Both the position numbers and the translations under genes were made by a program. Shown piece after piece: positions 9,201 to 16,367 of a stretch of 64,000 nt of DNA (its first letter is position 1; each line of letters begins with the position of its first letter). Source of the stretch: JAKOWB01 sp038363005. GTDB lineage: Bacteria; Pseudomonadota; Alphaproteobacteria; Kiloniellales; JACOMY01. Location of the stretch: positions 31,730-95,729 of the forward strand of contig JBBQBI010000019.1 of the NCBI GenBank assembly GCA_038363005.1, in the 5' to 3' direction. The notes under the pieces are model-generated. The model saw nothing but the letters and a program-made list of their open reading frames with translations, was not told the origin of the DNA and did no database searches.

Positions 9201-9489
9201 GCAGCGCGGCCTCCTCGGCCAACAGCGCTTCGCGATCGGCGATCGGGATACGGTAGTAGTCGGGATGGATTTCGCTGAACGGCAGGAAGCCGTGCCGGTT
9301 CCCGCCGTAGTCGACGAAGGCGGCCTGGAGCGAGGGCTCCACCCGCGTCACCTTCGCCAGATAGATGTTGCCCTTGAGCTGGGCCTTGCTGCGGATCTCG
9401 TGGTCGAATTCCTCGACCCGGCTACGATTGAGAACGACGACCCGGACTTCCGCCGGGTCGGTGGCATCGATCAGCATACGCTTGGTCAT
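6229..9489 (-). CDS. rne: Ribonuclease E
   Basis: This 1086-residue endoribonuclease is the core of RNA turnover and the degradosome scaffold. The S1 domain (about 35-90 and 312-365) is interrupted by a highly acidic insertion of about 220 residues (93-310), a known alphaproteobacterial trait. The RNase H-like and DNase I-like parts follow. Catalytic aspartates are D533 (AIDVNSG) and D576 (VIDFIDM), and the Zn-link cysteines are C634 and C637 (CIHC). After residue 715 the tail is disordered: an Arg/Glu-rich block, a basic RRRRRRGKRGG patch, an acidic block, PVAEAPVAEAPA, and the conserved RGWWNKLVR ending. The gene has a long noncoding upstream region shared with amiC. Confidence 0.96.
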   Translation of the reverse strand: MTKRMLIDATDPAEVRVVVLNRSRVEEFDHEIRSKAQLKGNIYLAKVTRVEPSLQAAFVDYGGNRHGFLPFSEIHPDYYRIPIADREALLAEEAALRPVEDEDESVEPSPEPRDESQDDVDGEGDGDGGYQANDSDDDGDQGEDDAGEASAPLESHQHEESDPDSGSGGDEPTGDEESGDEETGDEAQPDDEPEEGDGRAQPHVAEGGEKLTATPEEAESAEPAPVPADETPAQDAEHPQDELPPVYVSEAEEASGVASNEGAYGDPYAAPVGEAPLVETGGIDAPVEVEAEESVDTVGGDDIEDAARRRAKLLRRYKIQEVIKRGQVMLVQVAKEERGNKGAALTTYLSLPGRYCVLMPNTARGGGISRKIGSAADRRRLKTVLGDLSIPDGMAVIVRTAGSERSKAEIKRDYEYLLRLWSEIRDITLTSQAPALIYEEGNLIKRAIRDLYSSDTEEILVEGEDAYKAAKAFMKSLMPSHAKKVQLYKDPAASLFLKYGVESQLGGMFDATVQLKSGGYIVINVTEALVAIDVNSGKATRERHIEETALKTNLEAAEEVARQLRLRDLAGLIVIDFIDMEEPRHNRDVERRLKDAMKSDRARIQLGRISPFGLLELSRQRLRPSLVETAMIVCIHCQGSGRVYSPETAALHLLRGLSEEGMRRPGGELHVVVGTRVALYLLNHKREQLHDIETRYGFSLQLDADDRLHGLDHRIERPGQLREGRDRDRERGRDRGERDRGRGRGREEERSETREPERRGRDAERGERRGRDEERGRGHGRHEERSETREPERSEERVEERVEERVEERVEERGERRGREGERRERRGRDRRERGARNEPRSGEQRQPDQRHGEQRQGERRQGERQAAEPQLFDGEATETLETEVPALEPLDETQPADPNVTAAPGAEDDEDRPRRRRRRGKRGGRRRGRRREGPEGQEAAPGQPGEFAAEGDDDEGDDDQDDQDQDSQSDDEQAQDDQAPDHRDQDVQSRDDRHADSGPRGGRRHRQEPAPERHTHATNGGHAADDAEAPVAEAPVAEAPAPRHDERAASDPAPADAPSAPSFDVITEGDPEQPKRRGWWNKLVR
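7061..7108 (-). repeat. 12-bp tandem repeats within rne encoding VEER units
   Basis: Four successive 12-base units (acgcgttcctcg, acgcgctcttcg twice, actcgttcctcg), with a partial unit before them, encode the EERV series in the RNase E tail. Units differ at a few bases, so this is an imperfect in-frame repeat that would tolerate copy-number change without a frameshift. Confidence 0.8.
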
Positions 9490-10204
9490 AGCGCGTCAAC
9501 TCCAAGCCGCGCGCGCCAAGCCGCGCCGCGGGCAAATGCCCGGGCGCCGCATGCGTCGCGGTCGAATGTGGTTGCAGGGGTATAGCGGTGCTGGCTCGTG
9601 ACGCGGGGCGCGAAATGACCGTCGACATGCGTCGTTTGAGCCTTACTAGTCCTTGGGCGTGGCGCGGTGCCAGGGCATCGGCCGTCGCTCGCGGTGGTTA
9701 ACGTCGGTCAGCCGGTGCCTTGCGGTCCAGGCCAGAACGACGCGGGTTTTGGGGCGAGGTCCGCCGGACCCCGGTCCTGATGCCGGCAGCTTGCTCGGAT
9801 GCCGCCCACGACCGTGGCGGGGCGGGCGCCCGGATGGCTGCCCAGTGTCGACCGTGCCCCTTCGCTGGCTGGACCGCCGGCCATCTCGCGCCGGCAAGCC
9901 GCAGGATCGCGCTCGCTCGGGACGGGCCGACAACCGGTCCGCGGGGGCGCGGACGGAAACCGGGGCGGATCATAGGCGCCCCGCCCACCCCCATCAAGCC
10001 CGTCGTTTCACGCCCGAAACCGGCCTTGCCTCCGGGACTGCAACCGGAGTCACAGAAGACAAAGGCAAGGTCCCGTTTTTCCTGGGCTTTCCGGCACTTC
10101 GCGCCTAGAGTCATCAGGTGGAGGCCGCCGAGTCGCCGGTTTTCCGGCGCTGCCCGGTGGGCCGCTGCCCTTGGTCCTTGGCGGCGGGGATGCCGAGTCT
10201 TCTG
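9490..10204. other. Long noncoding region between divergent rne and amiC
   Basis: About 715 bases separate the rne and amiC starts. Short open frames occur on both strands, but they are Arg/Pro/Gly-rich, lack good ribosome binding sites and resemble no family I know. The region probably contains the rne promoter and a long structured 5' leader, as is known for rne in other proteobacteria where RNase E controls its own mRNA, plus the amiC promoter. I could not identify a specific leader structure by eye. Confidence 0.5.
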
Positions 10205-11407
10205 ATGCAGCGAATTCTACTAGCCCTGTTGTTGCTGGCGTTCTGCGTGCCGGCCGTCCCGGCGGCCGCCAAGCCGCTGGTCAGTGATGCGCGCATCGGA
10301 CTGCACGACGACTCCACCCGCTTCGTGCTCGATCTGTCCGAACCGGTGGCCTGGCGGGTCTTCACCCTGCCGGACCCCTATCGGCTGGTCATCGACCTGC
10401 CGGAACTGATCTGGAACCTGCCCAGCGAGCTGCCACCAGCCAAGAAGGGCCTGGTGGGGGCCCTGCGCTATGGGCTGTTTTCCCCCGGCGTCAGCCGCGT
10501 GGTGCTGGACCTGACCGGCCCCGCGGCGGTGCATCAGGTGCAGCAGCTGCCGCCCACGGCGGACGGCAAGTACCGCCTGTTCGTCGACCTGCAGCCGACC
10601 ACCGAGGCTGCCTTCAACGAGGCCACGGCACGCCTGCCGCTGCAGTCGGCCGAGGCGCTGCCGGCCACCGCCGCCACTCCGGTGCCGGAGGCGACCCCGG
10701 CGCCGGTGGGCGACCAACGGCCGTTGATCGTCGTCGACGCCGGCCATGGCGGTATCGACCCCGGTGCCACTGGCGTCTCCGGCGTGCTGGAAAAGGAACT
10801 CGTGCTGAAATATGCGCTGGAGTTGCAGAAGCAGCTGGAGGCAACCGGCAAGTATCGGGTGCAGCTGACCCGCGAAACCGACGTCTTCATCCCGCTGCGC
10901 GATCGCTACTCCATTGCCGAGGACGGCGGTGCCGACCTCTTCATCTCGCTGCATGCCAACATCCACCCCAAGGCCTCTATTCGCGGCGCCTCGGTCTTCA
11001 CGCTGTCCGAGAAGGGCGCCGACTCCGACGCCGAGGCGGCCGGCCTGGCGGCCAAGGAAAACGCCGCCGACGCGCTGGCCGGCATCGCCGACAGCGACGA
11101 CGTCGCGGTGATCCTGGGCGACCTGATGCGGCGGGAGACCATGAACCTGTCGAAGAACCTGGCCAACCGCCTGGTCGACGAGGTCGGCCACGAGGCAAAG
11201 CTGCTGAAGAACACGCACCGCTACGCCAACTTCGCGGTGCTGCGCTCGCCCACCGTGCCCTCGGTGCTGATCGAGATCGGCTATCTGTCGAACAGCACCG
11301 AGGAAGAGCAACTGCGCAGCAAGAAGCACCGCAAGGCGGTGGCGGGTGCGATCCTGCGTGCCATCGACGGCTATTTCTCGTGGCAGGAGGCCGTCAACCG
11401 CTCCTGA
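10205..11407 (+). CDS. amiC: N-acetylmuramoyl-L-alanine amidase, AmiC type
   Basis: This periplasmic zinc amidase cuts stem peptides from peptidoglycan during cell separation. The chosen start gives a 400-residue protein with a clean signal peptide (MQRILLALLLLAFCVPAVPA); ATG at 10190 is an in-frame alternative. An AMIN domain (about 25-130) is followed by an Ala/Pro linker and the Amidase_3 domain (about 172-395). Zinc ligands are likely H181 (DAGHGG), E196 (VLEKEL) and H250 (ISLHAN), with the catalytic Glu in VLIEIGYLSN. The mrcA gene follows 149 bases downstream, a common pairing. Confidence 0.92.
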   Translation: MQRILLALLLLAFCVPAVPAAAKPLVSDARIGLHDDSTRFVLDLSEPVAWRVFTLPDPYRLVIDLPELIWNLPSELPPAKKGLVGALRYGLFSPGVSRVVLDLTGPAAVHQVQQLPPTADGKYRLFVDLQPTTEAAFNEATARLPLQSAEALPATAATPVPEATPAPVGDQRPLIVVDAGHGGIDPGATGVSGVLEKELVLKYALELQKQLEATGKYRVQLTRETDVFIPLRDRYSIAEDGGADLFISLHANIHPKASIRGASVFTLSEKGADSDAEAAGLAAKENAADALAGIADSDDVAVILGDLMRRETMNLSKNLANRLVDEVGHEAKLLKNTHRYANFAVLRSPTVPSVLIEIGYLSNSTEEEQLRSKKHRKAVAGAILRAIDGYFSWQEAVNRS

Positions 11408-11556
11408 TCCGGGCCGGCCGGCCCGGGCCGTGGCCATGGCCACGGCCATGCCACAATCCGGCGCAAACTGCGTTATATAGGCGATGGACCGGCTCCCGCG
11501 GGGGCCGGGCGTTCGGTATGTCGGGCCGCGGGGCCCGCCAAGAGGGTGCGACAGCG

Positions 11557-14130
11557 GTGAAAGTCTTCTGGAAGCTTTTCAAGTTCGGGCTGGGTGCCTT
11601 CCTGTTCCTGCTGCTGGCTGGTGCCGGCGCGGTGATCTATGTCTGGCACCACTACGGCGCCGACTTGCCGGACGAGCAGAAGCTGGCCCAGTACGTGCCG
11701 GCCATCGTCACCCGGGTGCATGCCGGCGACGGCCGGCTGTTGGCCGAATATGCCATCGAGAACCGCGTCTTCGTGCCGATCGACCAGATCCCGCCGCTGG
11801 TGCAGCACGCCTTCATCTCGGCCGAGGACCAGAACTTCTACAGCCATCCGGGTATCGACCCGATGGGCATCCTGCGCGCCGGCGTCGACTTCCTGCGCAA
11901 GGGCAGCGACGAGCGCGCCCAGGGCGCCTCGACCATCACCCAGCAGCTGGCGAAGAATTTCTTCCTGTCGAGCGAGTACAAGGTCGAACGCAAGCTCAAG
12001 GAGATCATCCTCGCCTTCCGCATCGAGGCGGCCTTCACCAAGCAGCAGATCCTCGAGCTCTATCTGAACGAGATCTACCTGGGGTCGGGCAACTACGGCG
12101 TGGTGACCGCGGCGCTGAACTACTTCAACAAGTCGCTCGCCGAGCTGACGGTGGGCGAGGCCGCCTACCTGGCGGCGCTGCCCAAGGCACCCAACAACTA
12201 CAACCCGGTGCGCCAGAAGAAGGCGGCGATCGAGCGCCGCAACTACGTCATCCAGCGCATGGCGGAAGACGGCTACATCACCGCCGAGCAGGCCAAGGCG
12301 GCGACCGCGGAGGACCTGGTGACGCGCGATCGCGACCAGGCCGAGGTGGCGCACGCCGAGTACTTCGCCGAGGAGGTGCGCCGCGAGATCCAGAAGCTCT
12401 ACGGCGACGACATACTCTACAAGGGCGGCCTGGTGGTGCGCTCGACCTTGGATCCCAAGCTGCAGGCCTATGCCGACAAGGCGCTGCGCCAGGGCCTGAT
12501 CACCTATGACCGCCGGCACGGCTGGCGCGGCCCGCTGCTGCGCTTCGCCTTCGATCAGGCGACCCTGGAGAAGGCAACCAAGGCACACGACGACTTTGTC
12601 GCCGGCAATCCGGAAAAGCCGGTGCCACATGCCTTGGCCCTGCCGCTCGACGTGACTGACGGCGACTGGGTGTCACGGCTGCCGCCACGCGCCGACTTCA
12701 AGCTGCCGCCGGTCGACCTGGTGGCCGGCTGGCAGCCCGTGGTGGTTCTCGAGGTCGCCGACAAGACGAAGCTCGTGACCCTGGGGCTGGCTGACGGCAG
12801 CAAGGGCGTTATTCCCTTCCCCGAGCTGGCCTGGGCGAGGCCCTGGAAGGAAGACCAGCGGGTTGGCGCCGAGCCGAAGAAGCCGAGCGAGGTCCTGCAG
12901 GTCGGCGACATCGTCATGGTCGACAGCGTCAGCAGGACACCCGATGGCAAGAAGGACTACGACCCGGCCGACTACGACGGCTTGCCGACCTTCGGCCTGC
13001 GGCAGATTCCCGACGTCGAGGGCGCCCTCGTCGCGCTCGATCCCCACACCGGGCGCGTACTGGCGATCACCGGCGGCTGGTCCTTCGAGGAGAGCGAGTT
13101 CGACCGCGCGGTGCAGGCGCAGCGGCAGCCCGGCTCCTCCTTCAAGCCCTTCGTCTATCTGTCCGCACTGGATGCCGGCTTCACGCCAGCGACCATCATC
13201 CTCGACGCGCCCTTCGTGCTCGACCAGGGCCCGGGCCAGCCTTTGTGGAAGCCGAAGAACTACGGCAACGATTTCCTAGGCCCGGTGCCGATGCGCCTGG
13301 GTATCGAGAAGTCGCGCAACCTGATGACCGTGCGCCTGGCACAGACCATCGGCATGGACCGGGTGGTCGACTATGCGCGCCGGTTCGGCGTGGTCGACGA
13401 GATGCAGCCGGTGCTCTCCTCGGCGCTGGGCTCGGTGGAAACCACCTTGATGCGCATGGCAGCCGGCTACGGCATGATCGCCAACGGCGGCAAGAAGATC
13501 ACGCCCACTTTGATCGATCGCATCCAGGACCGCTTCGGCAAGGTCATCTATCGCCACGACGCGCGCTCCTGCGACGCCTGTCTGGCCGCTTCGTGGGATG
13601 GCCAGGCGGCGCCGGTGCTGCCGGACGAGCGCGAGCAGATCGTCGATCCGATCAGCGACTACCAGATGATCTCGATGATGGAGGGCGTGGTGCAGCGCGG
13701 CACCGGCACCCGCCTGCTGGTGCTGAACCGTCCGGTGGCCGGCAAGACCGGCACCACCAACGACGCCTTCGATACCTGGTTCATCGGCTATACGCCGGAC
13801 TTGGTGGCCGGCGTCTACGTCGGTTTCGACCAGCCGCGCACCCTGGGGCCGGCCGACACCGGTTCCAACGTGGCCTCGCCGATCATCCGCGACTTCCTGG
13901 TCGATGCCCTGGCCGGTGTACCGGCCAAGCCCTTCCGCGTGCCCGACGGCGTGGTCTTCATGCCGATCGACCAGCACAGCGGCATGATCTCTACCGGGAG
14001 CGGCAAGGGCGTGGTGATGGAAGCCTTCAAGCCCGGCACCGAGCCGGTGTCCGGCCAGCAGGTGCTCGACGGCGGCTATACGCCGGGGGCCGCCGACAAC
14101 ACCGTCACGGGCGTGCCAGGGGTTTACTAG
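11557..14130 (+). CDS. mrcA: Penicillin-binding protein 1A, bifunctional transglycosylase/transpeptidase
   Basis: The GTG at 11557 is preferred: AGAGGG lies 10 bases upstream and the product (857 residues) then begins with a short basic stretch and a membrane anchor at about 9-30. An in-frame ATG at 11518 would add 13 residues. The GT51 domain has EDQNFYSHPGID (E90) and GASTITQQLAKNFFL. A PCB_OB-like insert lies around 300-450. The transpeptidase has SSFK (Ser527, Lys530), SRN and KTGT (730-733). Length matches class A PBP1a (about 850). Confidence 0.95.
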   Translation: MKVFWKLFKFGLGAFLFLLLAGAGAVIYVWHHYGADLPDEQKLAQYVPAIVTRVHAGDGRLLAEYAIENRVFVPIDQIPPLVQHAFISAEDQNFYSHPGIDPMGILRAGVDFLRKGSDERAQGASTITQQLAKNFFLSSEYKVERKLKEIILAFRIEAAFTKQQILELYLNEIYLGSGNYGVVTAALNYFNKSLAELTVGEAAYLAALPKAPNNYNPVRQKKAAIERRNYVIQRMAEDGYITAEQAKAATAEDLVTRDRDQAEVAHAEYFAEEVRREIQKLYGDDILYKGGLVVRSTLDPKLQAYADKALRQGLITYDRRHGWRGPLLRFAFDQATLEKATKAHDDFVAGNPEKPVPHALALPLDVTDGDWVSRLPPRADFKLPPVDLVAGWQPVVVLEVADKTKLVTLGLADGSKGVIPFPELAWARPWKEDQRVGAEPKKPSEVLQVGDIVMVDSVSRTPDGKKDYDPADYDGLPTFGLRQIPDVEGALVALDPHTGRVLAITGGWSFEESEFDRAVQAQRQPGSSFKPFVYLSALDAGFTPATIILDAPFVLDQGPGQPLWKPKNYGNDFLGPVPMRLGIEKSRNLMTVRLAQTIGMDRVVDYARRFGVVDEMQPVLSSALGSVETTLMRMAAGYGMIANGGKKITPTLIDRIQDRFGKVIYRHDARSCDACLAASWDGQAAPVLPDEREQIVDPISDYQMISMMEGVVQRGTGTRLLVLNRPVAGKTGTTNDAFDTWFIGYTPDLVAGVYVGFDQPRTLGPADTGSNVASPIIRDFLVDALAGVPAKPFRVPDGVVFMPIDQHSGMISTGSGKGVVMEAFKPGTEPVSGQQVLDGGYTPGAADNTVTGVPGVY

Positions 14131-14151
14131 GGCCCCGCAACCCCTACATTG

Positions 14152-14226
14152 CGTCATCGCCGGGCTTGGCCCGGCGATCCAGCCAACGAGCAGCCTGGAT
14201 GGCCGGGCCGAGACCAGCCATGACGG
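14152..14226. repeat. Palindromic intergenic repeat, GTCAT family, copy 1
   Basis: The element is bounded by CGTCAT and ATGACG. It holds nested inverted repeats (CGCCGGGCTTGGCCCGGCG on the left, CTGGATGGCCGGGCC on the right). It fills the mrcA-prfB gap. Related copies occur at 19431-19516 and 54177-54260. Such elements are common, multicopy and alphaproteobacterial in style, and can fold in RNA. Confidence 0.75.
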
Positions 14227-14247
14227 GTGGGAAGAGCGAGACGAATT

Positions 14248-15376
14248 ATGCGTGCCGAGATCGAACAACAGGTCGAGCAGATCAGCCAGGCGCTGGCGCT
14301 GCTGAGGAGGCATCTTTGACTGGGATCGTGCGCTGCGCGACCTGGACGAGCTGAACCGCCAGTCGGAAGACCCCAACCTCTGGAACAACGCCAAGCGCGC
14401 GCAGGAAATCATGCGCAAGCGCACCCAGCTGGCTTCCCGCGTTGGCGCCGTGCAGGGGCTGCAGGGTGCGCTGGATGACGCCCTGACCCTGCTGGAACTG
14501 GGCGAGGCCGAGGACGACAAGACCAGCATCGCCGAGGCCGAGACCGAGATCGGCAAGCTGACCGACCGGGCCCGCAAAGCGCAGCTGGAAAGCCTGCTGT
14601 CCGGCGAGGCCGACCCCAACAACGCCTTCCTCGACGTCAACTCCGGCGCTGGCGGCACCGAGGCGCAGGATTGGGCGCTGATGCTGCTGCGCATGTACTC
14701 GCGTTGGGCCGAACAGCACGGCTACAAGGTGGAGGAGCTGGAAGAGAGCCCGGGCGAAGAAGCCGGCCTGAAGTCGGCTTCGATCCTAATCAAGGGCCCC
14801 AACGCCTTTGGCTGGCTGAAGGCCGAGGCCGGGGTGCACCGCCTGGTGCGCATCTCGCCCTTTGACAGCCAGGCACGGCGCCACACCTCCTTCGCCTCGG
14901 TCTGGGTCTATCCGGAGGTCGACGACGACATCGAGATCGAGATCCTCGACAAGGACGTGCGCACCGACACCTACCGCGCCTCGGGTGCCGGCGGCCAGCA
15001 CATCAACAAGACCGATTCCGCGGTGCGCCTGACCCACATCCCGACCAACATCGTGGTGCAGTGCCAGGCCGAACGATCGCAGCACAAGAACCGCGCGACG
15101 GCCTGGAAGATGCTGCGCGCCAAGCTCTACGAGCATGAGCTGCGCAAGCGCGAGGAGGCGGCGGCGGTGACCGAGGCCAGCAAGTCCGACATCGGCTGGG
15201 GCCACCAGATCCGTTCCTACGTGCTGCAGCCCTACCAGATGGTGAAAGACCTGCGCACCGGGGTGGAGACCAGCAACTCCAACGCGGTGCTGAACGGCGA
15301 CCTGGACGATTTCCTGGAAGCGGCCCTGGCGGCCAAGCTGGGGGACAGCAAGGCGCCGGTGGTGGACGTCGGCTAG
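14248..15376 (+). CDS. prfB: Peptide chain release factor 2 (programmed +1 frameshift)
   Basis: RF2 ends translation at UGA and UAA. The coding region is joined: 14248-14316 in one frame, then 14318-15376 in the +1 frame, giving 375 residues. The first part reads MRAEIEQQVEQ and hits an in-frame UGA at 14317. The downstream frame continues DWDRALRDLDELN. The peptidyl-tRNA hydrolysis motif GGQ is in GASGAGGQ-like context (SGAGGQHINKTDSAVR), and the stop-codon recognition motif SPF is in VRISPFDSQ. The start ATG has only a weak upstream GAG sequence. Confidence 0.96.
14305..14320 (+). promoter_or_regulatory. prfB programmed frameshift site
   Basis: The site is AGGAGG, three bases (CAT), then CTT TGA C. 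The internal Shine-Dalgarno sequence three bases before the slippery CTT and the UGA followed by C are the known elements of RF2 autoregulation: when RF2 is scarce the ribosome slips +1 and completes RF2. Confidence 0.96.
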
Positions 15377-15446
15377 CCGGCGCGCCGCAGTTCGCTGCGG
15401 ACCAGGCCTTGATATGTGCTAGTACTCACCCCGGGCGGGTTCCGGG

Positions 15447-16361
15447 ATGGGCCACAGGGGCATGGCAGCGCCGCGCATCAGCGTGATCATCGTCTCCGAC
15501 TATGCCGCCAAGGGCGTCAAGGATTGGTCGGATGAACTGGCTTGCGCCCAGGCTTTCGCCGCGCAGGATATTGCCGAACCGGTTGATATCCTGGTGGTTG
15601 GCGGTGCTGCCGCCGCCGCCGAACCACCACCGCTCCTGCCGGCGGACGGCCGCCTTCTGCTGCTGCCACATCACCGCTCCACAGCCCTGCGCGATGCCGC
15701 CGTCGAGGCGACAGCGGGCGCACTGGTGGCGGTGGTGGAGGCCGACTGCCTGCCGGCGCCCGACTGGTTGCGGCGGCTGGTCGCCGTGCTCGACCGCACC
15801 CCGGACTGCCAGGCGGTCAGCGGCCGCACGATCTACCGCGAAGACTCCGCCTTCATGCGGATTGCCACGCTGCTTGACCGCGGGTTCGTGGAGCGCGGCA
15901 GCGCCGGGCGCACTTCGCACGTGTCCACCAACGGCGCGCTCTACCGCCGCGACTTCCTGCAGCGCTTTCCCTTTCCGGAGGAGGCCAACCCCTTCGTCGC
16001 TGGCTGGCAGCGCAATGACGCCATCCTGCGCGCCGGCAGCCACATCGAGGTCGAGCCGGCGGCGGTGATGCGCCACGCCTATAGTGGTTTCGGCTTCGAG
16101 CGCGACCTGCGGCGCAACGTCGGCTTTCGCGACGCGCGGGTCTGGGGGCGGGGCGGCGGCCTGGGCAACGTGCTGCGGGTCTGGCGCCATCGCAACCGGC
16201 TGGAGCGCGAGGACCTGAAGCGCCTGGGCACGCAGCGCCTGCGCCGGTTCGACTGGCCGCTGGTGCCACCGATCATGCTGCTGCGGCGCCTGCTCGAGCT
16301 GCCGGGCATCCGCGCCGGCCTGCGCGACGGTGCCAAGCTGCAGCGGACCGGCTACCGCTAG
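15447..16361 (+). CDS. Glycosyltransferase family 2 protein
   Basis: This 304-residue protein has the GT-A start PRISVIIVSDY, and EADCLPAPDW where the family has its metal-binding acidic motif. The mid-region NGALYRRDFLQRFPF and FVAGWQRND resemble acceptor-binding parts of GT2 enzymes. A second ATG at 15462 has a slightly better upstream AGGGG and may be the true start. No membrane segments are clear. The acceptor is unknown. It stands alone between prfB and the oppositely oriented halogenase gene, 6 bases from its end. Confidence 0.72.
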   Translation: MGHRGMAAPRISVIIVSDYAAKGVKDWSDELACAQAFAAQDIAEPVDILVVGGAAAAAEPPPLLPADGRLLLLPHHRSTALRDAAVEATAGALVAVVEADCLPAPDWLRRLVAVLDRTPDCQAVSGRTIYREDSAFMRIATLLDRGFVERGSAGRTSHVSTNGALYRRDFLQRFPFPEEANPFVAGWQRNDAILRAGSHIEVEPAAVMRHAYSGFGFERDLRRNVGFRDARVWGRGGGLGNVLRVWRHRNRLEREDLKRLGTQRLRRFDWPLVPPIMLLRRLLELPGIRAGLRDGAKLQRTGYR

Positions 16362-16367
16362 GCGGGC

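Noticed and set aside
7363..9585. 740-codon plus-strand open frame opposite rne
   Set aside because: It is fully antisense to the catalytic domain of RNase E, which has all expected active-site residues; long antisense frames are common at this GC content.
9653..10108. Possible small gene in the rne-amiC gap
   Set aside because: The translation is Arg/Pro-rich, lacks a ribosome binding site and resembles no family; the overlapping frame on the other strand is similar.
14248..14319. prfB as a pseudogene because of an in-frame stop after 23 codons
   Set aside because: The stop is the UGA of the conserved programmed frameshift site, with its Shine-Dalgarno and slippery CTT in the correct spacing.
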